From the NCBI GenBank assembly GCA_026398815.1, contig JAPLSA010000017.1, positions 372,001 to 436,000 on the forward strand: a stretch of DNA of 64,000 bases, given 5' to 3'. The notes under the pieces are model-generated. The model saw only the letters and a list, made by a program, of their open reading frames with translations. It made no database searches and was not told the origin of the DNA. Below, one piece after another: positions 25,471 to 33,481 of this stretch. The position numbers and the translations under genes were made by a program. Source of the stretch: Gammaproteobacteria bacterium (GTDB lineage: Bacteria > Pseudomonadota > Gammaproteobacteria > Nevskiales > Nevskiaceae). How positions within the stretch are numbered: position 1 is the first letter of the stretch; each line of letters starts with the position of its first letter.

Positions 25471-26562
25471 TCAGCCGTCGGCAAACAGGTCGGGCTGCGC
25501 GGCGGCCACCGAGACGGCGTCCGGATCACCGAAATTCGACAGCCCGACGCCGACCAGCCGGTAGCGCGTCGTGTCGTCGGCCGGCAGCTTGTCGCGCAGC
25601 GCCAGCGCGATGTCGGTCAGTTCCGCACAGCTGGCCGGCGGATGGGCCGGCGTGTGGCTGCGGGTCAGGATCCGGAAATCGGCGGTCTTCAGTTTCAGCA
25701 CCACGGTGCGCGGCACGCGCGGCGTCTTGCGCGAGGCTGCCCAGGCCTTCTCGGCCAGGCTGCGGATCGCCGGCGTGGTATCGGCCAGCGGCAGGTCGTC
25801 GCGGAAGGTGTCCTCGGCCGACACCGACATCACCGGCCGGTCCGGCACCACCGGGTGATCGTCGATGCCGCGCGCCAGCGCGTACAGCCGGCGGCCGTAG
25901 CGGCCAAAACGCGCTTCCAGCGTCGGCTGGGCGAGCGCCCGCAGGTCGCCGACGGTGACCACGCCGAGTGCCGCCAGCTTGCCGTTCATGACCTTGCCGA
26001 CGCCGGGAATCTTGGCCACCGGCAGCGGCGCCAGGAAGGCGTCGACCTCGTGCGGGCGAACCACGAACTGGCCATCCGGCTAGCGCCAGTCGGACGCGAT
26101 CTTGGCGATGAACTTGTTCGGCGCGATGCCGGCCGACGCCGTCAGTTGCAGTTCGTCGCGGATCGCCGCGCGGATCGCGGTGGCCACGGCGGTGGCGCTG
26201 GGCAGGCCGGAATGGTTGGCGGTGACATCGAGATAGGCCTCGTCGAGCGACAGCGGCTCGATCAGCGCCGTGTGCCGCGCGAAGATCTCGCGCGTGGCCC
26301 GCGATACCGCCCGGTAGCGGGTGAAATCCGGCGGCACGAACACCGCGTCCGGGCACAGCCGCTCGGCGCGCAGCGCCGGCATCGCCGAGCGCACGCCGAA
26401 CTGGCGCGCCTCGTAGGACGCCGCGCAGACCACCGAGCGCTGGCCCTTCCAGGCCACCACCACCGGCCGGCCGCGCAGGCTCGGGTCGTCGCGCTGCTCG
26501 ACCGAGGCATAGAAGGCGTCCATGTCGACATGGACGATCTTGCGGACGGCCGCTCCGGTCAC
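25471..26562 (-). pseudogene. dinB: DNA polymerase IV interrupted by an in-frame amber codon
   Basis: Y-family translesion polymerase. The first 160 codons carry [15 protein letters not shown], the catalytic [10 protein letters not shown] and the fingers/palm. The frame is then broken by TAG at 26080-26082, and the same frame continues through PDGQFVV, the HhH region KIPGVGKVMNGKL and the little finger to 25471. At that site homologues have Lys (xWRKPDG), so one base change AAG to TAG explains the break; no frameshift is needed. The two parts together make 362 residues, the family size. A GTG at 26064 could restart the C-terminal half. GTG start overlaps the upstream DUF2236 stop. TAG ends many intact genes nearby, so reassignment is unlikely. 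Confidence 0.9.
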
Positions 26563-27512
26563 GCCGGCAGCGACCGCCGCAGCGACCGCCGCAGTGCCGC
26601 CGGATCGCGCCCGACCCGCCGGCAGGCCCGCGCCGCCAGGCCATCGGTCAGCGCCGCCCGGAACAGCGGCCCCAGCGCGTTCAGGCTGCGCGCCGCTGCG
26701 GCATCGCGCAGCCGCAGCGCCGGCCCGCGCTCGATGCGGACGGCCGCCCAGTCCGGCAGCAGGGCCGCTCCGGCGCCGAGGAACAGATGCTTCGACACCC
26801 CCGATACCGGGATCGGCAGCCGGATGCCGTCCAGCACCCGCAGCACTTCGCGGGAACGGGCGCTGAAGCGCAGCTCGCCCTGCAGGTCCGCGAAATAGCG
26901 CTCGACCCCGGCGACCGACACCGGCACGCCGGTCGCCCCGAGCGCCTCGGCAACCCGGGCGTTCTCGGCGTAGTAGCGATCCTGCAAAGGCCGGGGCAGC
27001 GCCGGATTGGCATACCGCAGATAGCCGCGCAGGAAGCTCGACACCTCGGTGACGTGCACCCAGGTCAGCAGCGCCGGATCGTTGGCGTGGTAAGGCCGGC
27101 CGTCCTCGGTGACACCACGGACCCGGTCGTGAATGCCGCGCACGCGGGCGATCAGGCGCTCGGCCTCCGACACCGGCGCATAGCTGGTTCCGGCGACGAA
27201 GGCGGTGGTGCGGCGCAGCCGGCCGACCAGATCGGCGCGGAAGTTCGAGTGATCCCAGACCCCGGCCAGCGCCGCCGGATGCAGGGTCTGCAGCATCAGC
27301 GCCGCAATGCCGCCGGCCATCATTCCGGGGAAATCGCCATGCACGCGCCAGGTGACCGAGTCCGGGCCGAACAGCCCGGGATCACCGAGCGGCTGGTCGT
27401 ATTCGATGGCGAGCTTTTCGTCGCGCGGAAAGACGCCGACCACCCAGTCGCGCAGGCGCTTTTCGAGCGGGGCGGTCAGGCGCTGGCGCAGCAGGGTCAC
27501 CGGGGTCGACAT
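26559..27512 (-). CDS. DUF2236 oxygenase (MpaB/Lcp-like heme protein)
   Basis: A 317-residue member of the oxygenase MpaB family (DUF2236), which includes the heme-b rubber oxygenase Lcp and mycophenolic-acid pathway MpaB. Conserved histidine-containing segments are seen: [22 protein letters not shown] and [16 protein letters not shown]. Probably an oxygenase on a lipid or isoprenoid; the real substrate is unknown. Its stop overlaps the dinB GTG, an odd pairing with a DNA polymerase. Confidence 0.85.
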   Translation of the reverse strand: MSTPVTLLRQRLTAPLEKRLRDWVVGVFPRDEKLAIEYDQPLGDPGLFGPDSVTWRVHGDFPGMMAGGIAALMLQTLHPAALAGVWDHSNFRADLVGRLRRTTAFVAGTSYAPVSEAERLIARVRGIHDRVRGVTEDGRPYHANDPALLTWVHVTEVSSFLRGYLRYANPALPRPLQDRYYAENARVAEALGATGVPVSVAGVERYFADLQGELRFSARSREVLRVLDGIRLPIPVSGVSKHLFLGAGAALLPDWAAVRIERGPALRLRDAAAARSLNALGPLFRAALTDGLAARACRRVGRDPAALRRSLRRSLPA

Positions 27513-27533
27513 GGCGCGGAGTCTAATCGGGCC

Positions 27534-28835
27534 TCACAGCCGCAATGCTTCGACCTGCCCGGCGTTGGCTGCCGCCAGCGCCCGGAAGCCCGGCGAAACG
27601 CGGGCGTCCTCGGCGACGCGCTGCCAGAACTGCACCGCGACGATCTGCGCGGCACGCCCCTGGGCCAGCGCGCGGCTGAGCGGCAGGCGCGGCTGGAACA
27701 GCGGATCGCGCACCTCGCCGCGCAGCGGGGCGTACAGCATCGGCAGCATGTCGTAGCTCGGCGCCAGCCGCAGCGGCCAGCGGCCATCGAAAAGCAGGCT
27801 CAAGTTGCCGAAGTGCATGTCGGTGTTGGCGATCAGCGCTCCGAACGCGGAAAGCCAGGCGATCCGGTCAGCGTCCTCGGCCGACAGCAGGCGCTGGCCG
27901 ACCAGCGCCAGCGCCGACGGATGCCAGCCGGCCCGGCCGCCGACGAACTGGTCATCGACCGCCGCCAGCGAAATCAGCCCCTGACGGCCATGAAGCCCGA
28001 TGCGATCGAAGCGCTCGACTTCGAGAAATATCCGTCCGCCGGCTTCGAAGGCCTGACTGCACGCCGCTGCGATGCCGGCGGCGCTGATGCAGTCGGCCGC
28101 CAGGCTTTCGGCGATCAGCAGGTCGCCCCAGCGGCGGCCGGACGGCGTGTCCAGCGGCTCGGAGAACTTGACCAGCACCGGTCGTGGATCGCCATCGGCA
28201 TCCGCTGTCCACGCCGTGAACTTCGGCTGCTCGCCACCCGGCGACGAACCGCCGACCTCGCCGGCCAGTGCCGCCGCCGCCAGTGCCGGGTAATCGGTGC
28301 GGCGGACGGTCTGCGGCGAAGGCCGGGCCAGGAAGCGCCGCAAGGATTCGGCGCCGACGATCAGATTGCCGACCGCGTCCTCGCCCCGCTGGGCCATCCA
28401 GTACAGCGACTGGTCGGTCGACCAGTCCGACAGCCGCGCCGGCAGGCCCAGGTCTTCAGCGCCGGTCGCCAGCGCCCGGCCGATGAAGCCCTGCGGGCGC
28501 ATGTCGTCGAGGAACCAGGGCAGATCGTCGTAGACCGCCGAGGTGCCGCCATCGAGCGGCTGGTACCAGACGCCGCCATGCAACACCGCCAGCAGGCCGA
28601 TCTCGCTGGCGCGCCCGTCGATATCGATCCGGTAGACCGGCAGATCGCCTTCGAGCGCCCGGATTGCCCGGCGCAGGCCGTAGCGCGCCGCCCGTCCCCG
28701 CCCCAGCGCGATCACCGGCGGCGTGTGACGCGCCAGCAGACGGGAAACGGTCGGCTGGCTGACGGCAAGACGCTCGGCGATCTCCGCAGCGCTGCGCGGG
28801 CCGGCCATCAGGAACGGGAACAGACGGTCTTCCAT
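27534..28835 (-). CDS. yjjJ: HipA-family kinase of the YjjJ/HipH type
   Basis: 433 residues. The N-terminal winged HTH (AAEIAERLAVSQPTVSRLLARH) is fused to a HipA-like Ser/Thr kinase: SSPGGEQPKF (P-loop), VLVKFSEP (Lys), ERFDR, NTDMHFGNLSLL (catalytic Asp/Asn) and SYDMLPM (metal-binding DFD-like). In E. coli YjjJ (HipH) has this single-gene layout without a separate HipB antitoxin and has been linked to growth arrest and DNA damage. An AT-rich operator with TGAATAG repeats lies immediately upstream, consistent with autoregulation by its own HTH. Targets are unknown here. Confidence 0.88.
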   Translation of the reverse strand: MEDRLFPFLMAGPRSAAEIAERLAVSQPTVSRLLARHTPPVIALGRGRAARYGLRRAIRALEGDLPVYRIDIDGRASEIGLLAVLHGGVWYQPLDGGTSAVYDDLPWFLDDMRPQGFIGRALATGAEDLGLPARLSDWSTDQSLYWMAQRGEDAVGNLIVGAESLRRFLARPSPQTVRRTDYPALAAAALAGEVGGSSPGGEQPKFTAWTADADGDPRPVLVKFSEPLDTPSGRRWGDLLIAESLAADCISAAGIAAACSQAFEAGGRIFLEVERFDRIGLHGRQGLISLAAVDDQFVGGRAGWHPSALALVGQRLLSAEDADRIAWLSAFGALIANTDMHFGNLSLLFDGRWPLRLAPSYDMLPMLYAPLRGEVRDPLFQPRLPLSRALAQGRAAQIVAVQFWQRVAEDARVSPGFRALAAANAGQVEALRL

Positions 28836-28853
28836 GCCGTCAGCATAGAAGAT

Positions 28854-28887
28854 TGAATAGATAATGAATAGATTTATCGTCTATTCG
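28854..28887. promoter_or_regulatory. Operator-like repeats upstream of yjjJ
   Basis: TGAATAG at 28854 and 28865 (direct repeats one helical turn apart) plus CTATTCG at 28881; the latter forms a perfect inverted repeat GAATAGA-N7-TCTATTC with the second copy. It lies 19 bp upstream of the yjjJ ATG in the most AT-rich patch of the region. Probably the binding site of YjjJ itself. Confidence 0.65.
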
Positions 28888-28973
28888 TGATTGTTTTTGT
28901 TCTTCTTTCCAACAAATATCGCGGCGCGATGAATTGAAAACGCCGACACGTCTGCGGCTGCGTCATGGGCCGT

Positions 28974-30986
28974 TCAGTCGGCCGCCAGGTTCTCGATCGC
29001 GACCGGTTCGAGCCGGTCTGCCGGCCGGAAGCCGAACACCCGGCCGTAGAAATACAGCTCGGCTTCCAGGCTGCGCTTGATCGCCGCGGCGGCGCGAAAG
29101 CCGTGGCCTTCGCCTTCGAACGGCACATAGGCCACTGGCCGGCCGCGCTGCTTCACGGCGTCGAACATCAGCTGCGACTGGTTCGGCGGCACCACCTTGT
29201 CGTCCAGCCCCTGGAACAGGATCACGGCGCTGTCGATCTGCGCCACTGCATGCACCGGCGAGCGCGCCTGGTACAGCGCCTTCGCCTCCGGATACGGGCC
29301 GATCAGGCTGTCGAGATAGCGCGACTCGAACTTGTGGGTGTCGCGGGCCAGCACTTCCAGATCGCCGACGCCGTAATAGCTGGCGCCGGCCTTGAACACT
29401 CCGGGCCGGAAGGCCAGCGCGCCGAGCGTGGTGTAGCCGCCGGCGCTGCCGCCACGGATCGCCAGCCGGGCGCCGTCGACCAGCCCCTGCGCGACCAGGT
29501 ACTGCGCGGCGTTGACGCAGTCATCGATGTCGACCACGCCCCAGCGGCCATTGAGCCGGCGCCGGTAATCGCGGCCGTAGCCCGACGAGCCGCCGTAGTT
29601 GACGTCGACCACGGCGAAGCCGCGCGAGGTCCAGAACTGGATCGTCGGGTTGAACGTGGGTGTCGCCTGGCTGGTCGGGCCGCCGTGGCTGAGCACGATC
29701 AGCGGCGGCTTTTCGCCTTTCGGCCCGGCAAACGCGCGGTTGGTCGCCGGGTAGAAGAAGGCATGGGCGCTCAGGCCGTCGGTGGTCGGAAAGACAATCG
29801 GCTGGGCGCTCGACAGATCGCCCGGATCGACCTTGAGGCTGCTACCGCGACGCAGGATCTCGAACTGGCCGGTCTTCAGTTCCAGCCGCACCAGCGAGCG
29901 CGCCTCGGCCGGCGAGCCGCCGAGAAAAGCGATGAAGCCATCGCCGACCTGCAGCTCCTTGATCTCGCGGAACGGCGTGGCGATCTCGCGCTGATGGCCG
30001 GTCTTCGGATCGATCGCGACCAGGCTGGCAACGCCATTGCGGATCGGCGCGGCGATGATCAAACCATCCGCCGTGAAGCCGTAGCGGCGCATGCCGAATT
30101 CCCACTGCGGCTCGCCGAATTCGGCCTCCGCTTTCAGGATCAGCCGGGTCTTGCCGGCGCGCCAGCCGTAAAGGTTCCACCAGCCGCTGCGATCGGAGGC
30201 GAACACCAGCTCGCCATCCGGCGACCAGGCCGGCTGGAACACCGATTCGTCGGCCCCGCCGGCCACCGTGACCACGCCGGTGAGGAAGCCGTCGTCATCG
30301 AAGCGGCCGACCGACAAGGTCGTGCCATCCCAGGGCATGTTCGGATGCCGCCACGACAGCCAGGCGAGCTGCCGGCCGTCGGGGCTGAGCTTCGGCGACG
30401 AATAGAAATCGGCACCCGAGGCCAGGGTACGGATGGTGTGCTCGCCTTCCAGACCGATCGCCACCAGCGTGTTGACGGCCTCGCTGCCATCGGCCGGATG
30501 AGCTTCGCGTACCGCGATCAGTCGGGCACGCGGTGCATCGACGACGGCATCGGCGAAGCGGGCGCCGGGCTCGCCGACGAAGGTCTGCGGCGGGCCATCC
30601 GGCGGCTGCAGGTACAGCGTCTGGTCCTTGAAATTGACGAAATAGGCGATGTCGCCAGCCACCGCCACGCTGCCGCCGCCGTATTCATGGACACCGGTGC
30701 GAACGTTGAAGCCGGCCGGCGTCATCTCATCCAGCGCGCCATCGGCCCGGCGGCGCATCAGCACGTTGCGGCCGCCTTCGGCCGGCCGGCCCTCGACCCA
30801 GTAGATCGCCGGACCGTCGATCGCGACCTGGCCGAGCTTGAGGCTGTCGGCGACGATCGCGTCCGAGGTGATCGGCGACACCCAGCTGCCGTACGGGGCA
30901 ACCGTAGTTGCTGCGTTGGCGCTGCTCATTGCGAACAGCGCCAGCAGCGGAAGCGGCAGCCGCCGCAGGAAGGTTCCGACGCGCAT
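28974..30986 (-). CDS. S9-family prolyl oligopeptidase, exported
   Basis: 670 residues with a signal peptide ending SSANAA. The first ~400 residues form a beta-propeller (WD40-like PD40 strands, e.g. SPKLSPDGRQLAWLSW), then a peptidase S9 domain with nucleophile GGSAGGY (about 513), Asp in QGLDDKVVPP (about 594) and His in GEGHGFR (about 627). GGGAGG-type dipeptidyl or acyl peptidases cleave small peptides in the periplasm. GGGAGG at -7 marks the start. No operon partners are visible; serA lies 25 bp upstream on the same strand. Confidence 0.9.
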   Translation of the reverse strand: MRVGTFLRRLPLPLLALFAMSSANAATTVAPYGSWVSPITSDAIVADSLKLGQVAIDGPAIYWVEGRPAEGGRNVLMRRRADGALDEMTPAGFNVRTGVHEYGGGSVAVAGDIAYFVNFKDQTLYLQPPDGPPQTFVGEPGARFADAVVDAPRARLIAVREAHPADGSEAVNTLVAIGLEGEHTIRTLASGADFYSSPKLSPDGRQLAWLSWRHPNMPWDGTTLSVGRFDDDGFLTGVVTVAGGADESVFQPAWSPDGELVFASDRSGWWNLYGWRAGKTRLILKAEAEFGEPQWEFGMRRYGFTADGLIIAAPIRNGVASLVAIDPKTGHQREIATPFREIKELQVGDGFIAFLGGSPAEARSLVRLELKTGQFEILRRGSSLKVDPGDLSSAQPIVFPTTDGLSAHAFFYPATNRAFAGPKGEKPPLIVLSHGGPTSQATPTFNPTIQFWTSRGFAVVDVNYGGSSGYGRDYRRRLNGRWGVVDIDDCVNAAQYLVAQGLVDGARLAIRGGSAGGYTTLGALAFRPGVFKAGASYYGVGDLEVLARDTHKFESRYLDSLIGPYPEAKALYQARSPVHAVAQIDSAVILFQGLDDKVVPPNQSQLMFDAVKQRGRPVAYVPFEGEGHGFRAAAAIKRSLEAELYFYGRVFGFRPADRLEPVAIENLAAD

Positions 30987-31011
30987 GCCACCGCCTCCCG
31001 GTTCACGGCCG

Positions 31012-32247
31012 TCAGTACAGCAGGCGGGTCCGCAGCGTGCCGGAGATCGCAGCCAGCTGATCTTTCAGCTTTTCCGCCTGCTGATCGGCGGCGGCGATGT
31101 CGATGACGACATAGCCGATGTTGCCGCTGGTCTGCAGGTACTGGCCTTCGATGTTGACGTCGCCGGCCGAGAACAGCTCGTTGATCCGGCTCAGCATGCC
31201 CGGACGGTTCTCGTGGATGTGCAGCAGGCGGTGGCTGTTCGGATGCTCCGGCAGCGACACTTCCGGGAAGTTGACCGCTGACAGGGTCGAGCCGTTGTCG
31301 CTGTAGCGCACCAGCTTGGCGGCCACTTCGATGCCGATGTTTTCCTGCGCTTCCAAGGTCGAACCGCCGATGTGCGGGGTCAGGATCACGTTGTCCATGC
31401 CGATCAGCGGCGACACGAACTTGTCGTCATTGCCCTTCGGCTCGACCGGAAACACGTCGACCGCCGCACCACCGACCTGGCCGCTCTTCAGCGCCTCGGC
31501 CAGTGCGTCGATGTCGACCACGGTGCCGCGCGAGGCGTTGATCAGCAGCGCGCCGCGCTTCATCGCGCTCAGCTCCGGCTTGCCGAACATCAGTTTGGTG
31601 GCCGGCGTTTCCGGCACGTGCAGCGAGACGATGTCCGAGCGGTGCAGCAGGTCGTTGAGGCTGGCCGCCGGCGCGGCATTGCCGAGCGCCAGCTTGGTCT
31701 CGATGTCGTGGAAGATCACTCGCAGGCCCAAGCTTTCAGCGAGCACGCCGACCTGGGTGCCGATGTGGCCGTAGCCGATCAGGCCGAGCGTCTTGCCGCG
31801 CACCTCGAAGCTGCCGGCAGCGCTCTTCGACCAGCCGCCGCGATGGCATTCGGCGTTCTTCTCGGGGATGCGCCGCATCATCATGATCGCCTCGGCGATC
31901 ACCAGTTCGGCCACCGAGCGGGTGTTGGAGTACGGCGCGTTGAACACCGGAATGCCGCGCGCCTGGGCCGCGTCGAGATCGACCTGGTTGGTGCCGATGC
32001 AGAAGCAGCCGATCGCGCCGAGGCGCTTGCCTTCGGCGAGCACGGCGGCGGTCAGCTGGGTACGCGAGCGGATGCCGACCATGCGGGCATCGGAGATCGC
32101 CTTGATCAGCGCGGCTTCCGACAGCGACTTCTCGTGGAACTCGATGTTCGTGTAACCAGCAGCGCGGAAGGTTTCGACGGCGGTCTGGGACACGCCTTCG
32201 AGCAGCAGGATCTTGATGTCCTGCTTGGGGAATGAGGTCTTTTTCAT
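31012..32247 (-). CDS. serA: D-3-phosphoglycerate dehydrogenase
   Basis: SerA oxidises 3-phosphoglycerate to phosphohydroxypyruvate, the first step of serine synthesis. The 411-residue protein follows the E. coli type: catalytic domain with AIGCFCIGTNQVDL, NAD-binding GYGHIGTQVG, catalytic Arg in NASRGTVVD, His in TPHIGGSTLEAQ, and a C-terminal ACT domain (IHENRPGMLSRINELF) for serine feedback. The MKKTSFPK start is chosen by homology to the E. coli N-terminus; the in-frame ATG at 32259 is possible. Confidence 0.95.
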   Translation of the reverse strand: MKKTSFPKQDIKILLLEGVSQTAVETFRAAGYTNIEFHEKSLSEAALIKAISDARMVGIRSRTQLTAAVLAEGKRLGAIGCFCIGTNQVDLDAAQARGIPVFNAPYSNTRSVAELVIAEAIMMMRRIPEKNAECHRGGWSKSAAGSFEVRGKTLGLIGYGHIGTQVGVLAESLGLRVIFHDIETKLALGNAAPAASLNDLLHRSDIVSLHVPETPATKLMFGKPELSAMKRGALLINASRGTVVDIDALAEALKSGQVGGAAVDVFPVEPKGNDDKFVSPLIGMDNVILTPHIGGSTLEAQENIGIEVAAKLVRYSDNGSTLSAVNFPEVSLPEHPNSHRLLHIHENRPGMLSRINELFSAGDVNIEGQYLQTSGNIGYVVIDIAAADQQAEKLKDQLAAISGTLRTRLLY

Positions 32248-32347
32248 GATGTCCGGCATCGACCGCGGTTGTGCGGCGCGCAATTCTGCCAGCACCGGGG
32301 GCCGGGGGTCAGCCGCCGATCGCCGGCAGCCGCATGAACGCGCCGGT

Positions 32348-33139
32348 TCAGCCGAAGATCACCACGCTCTGCCGGCTCAGCACGGCCGCCCGGCCATCGC
32401 CATCGAACAGGGTGGCGGTCTGGGCGCCGTAGCCATCGGCCGCCGAGGTCACGGCGGCGTCGATCAGCCACGGCGCGGCCGGCGCATCGACATGGGCACG
32501 CAGGAATTCCAGCGTCCAGGTCAGCGAACTGGCCGGGCTCGGCCGACGCAGCAGCGACAGCGCCGGCGACGGAATCGAATCGGCCAGCGCGATCACGGTC
32601 GCTTCATCGACCACGGCAGCCTCGCGCAGCTCGGCCCACACCTGAAAGCTCGGCCGGGCGCCGCCGCAATACGGGAACGCGCCGTCGGCCCAGCGCATCC
32701 GGAACATCTTCAGGAACGGCGGCGTGATGCCGGCCACGAACGGCAGCTCGGCCGATTGCGCCGCGGGCCGGGCAGCGGCGACCGGCGGCGTGTCGATGGC
32801 GATCGTCGACGGCCGCGCCGATCCGAACACCGCCACCATTAGGCAGGCGAGCTGGCTGCCGTCGTAGAGCCGCGCCTCGGCGTGCACGGTGCTCTTGCCG
32901 GCCCGCAGCAGCTGGGCTTCAACGCGGATCTCGCCGGCCGGCAGCGGGGCGATGAACGTGGTCTGCAGGGTCCGCAGCGGCAGCGGCTCGGTCAGCCGGG
33001 CACGCATCGCCCGCACGCCGAGCACCGCCTGCAGCCCGCCGAACACGCTGCGACCCTGCAACCAGGCATCGCCGATGCGGGCAATGCCGCTGGCATCTTC
33101 GACAACGGCGGGAAACGCCAGGGGCGTCAGGCAGGTCAT
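32348..33139 (-). CDS. Acyl-CoA thioesterase family protein (double hotdog)
   Basis: A 263-residue TesB-like protein with two hotdog halves: FGGLQAVLGVRAM with TFIAPLPAGEIRVEAQLLRAGKS, then a second domain. The HVDAPAAPWLIDAAVTSAADGYG segment corresponds to the TesB active-site region. Expected to hydrolyse acyl-CoA. No Shine-Dalgarno sequence is obvious; ATG at 33139 gives a family-like start. It is divergent from the GGDEF gene. Confidence 0.75.
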   Translation of the reverse strand: MTCLTPLAFPAVVEDASGIARIGDAWLQGRSVFGGLQAVLGVRAMRARLTEPLPLRTLQTTFIAPLPAGEIRVEAQLLRAGKSTVHAEARLYDGSQLACLMVAVFGSARPSTIAIDTPPVAAARPAAQSAELPFVAGITPPFLKMFRMRWADGAFPYCGGARPSFQVWAELREAAVVDEATVIALADSIPSPALSLLRRPSPASSLTWTLEFLRAHVDAPAAPWLIDAAVTSAADGYGAQTATLFDGDGRAAVLSRQSVVIFG

Positions 33140-33481
33140 GGATCGGAAAGGAATTTCAGGCGGCGCCAGCAGCGGACGGCACGCATGTTGCACCGCGACA
33201 GCCGGCCCTGCAAAGCGGCGGCGGCGAAGGCCCGGCAGCGGTGCGGTGCTGACAGAATCTTTCTCGAACGTCGCGCATGATCCGCCGCCGTAGGCGCCGG
33301 GCAGCCGCCACCAGGCCGTGCCAGCTGACGATTCGATCATCGACTTCACCGACTTGACGGCGGTGTACAATTGTTGCAGCGCACCCACCGGTCACGCCGG
33401 CTTGCGCGATCGGCCGAGCCGGCCCGGAAGGCCCACGCCGCCCCCTGTCCCCAGCGCCCGCAGCCTGCGCGGAGTGATGTC
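33140..33481. other. 342-bp gene-free region between thioesterase and GGDEF genes
   Basis: Divergent promoter region. I see a TACAAT hexamer at 33366-33371 pointing toward the GGDEF gene but no good -35 at 16-18 bp, and GGAG 7 nt before the TTG start. No convincing gene, hairpin or known operator was found. Confidence 0.5.

Noticed and set aside
26064-26082. Frameshift as the cause of the broken dinB
   Set aside because: Sequence on both sides of the TAG is in the same frame and aligns with homologues, so a single base substitution is sufficient.
33366-33371. TACAAT as a full promoter of the GGDEF gene
   Set aside because: No acceptable -35 box at 16-18 bp; mentioned only as a hexamer.
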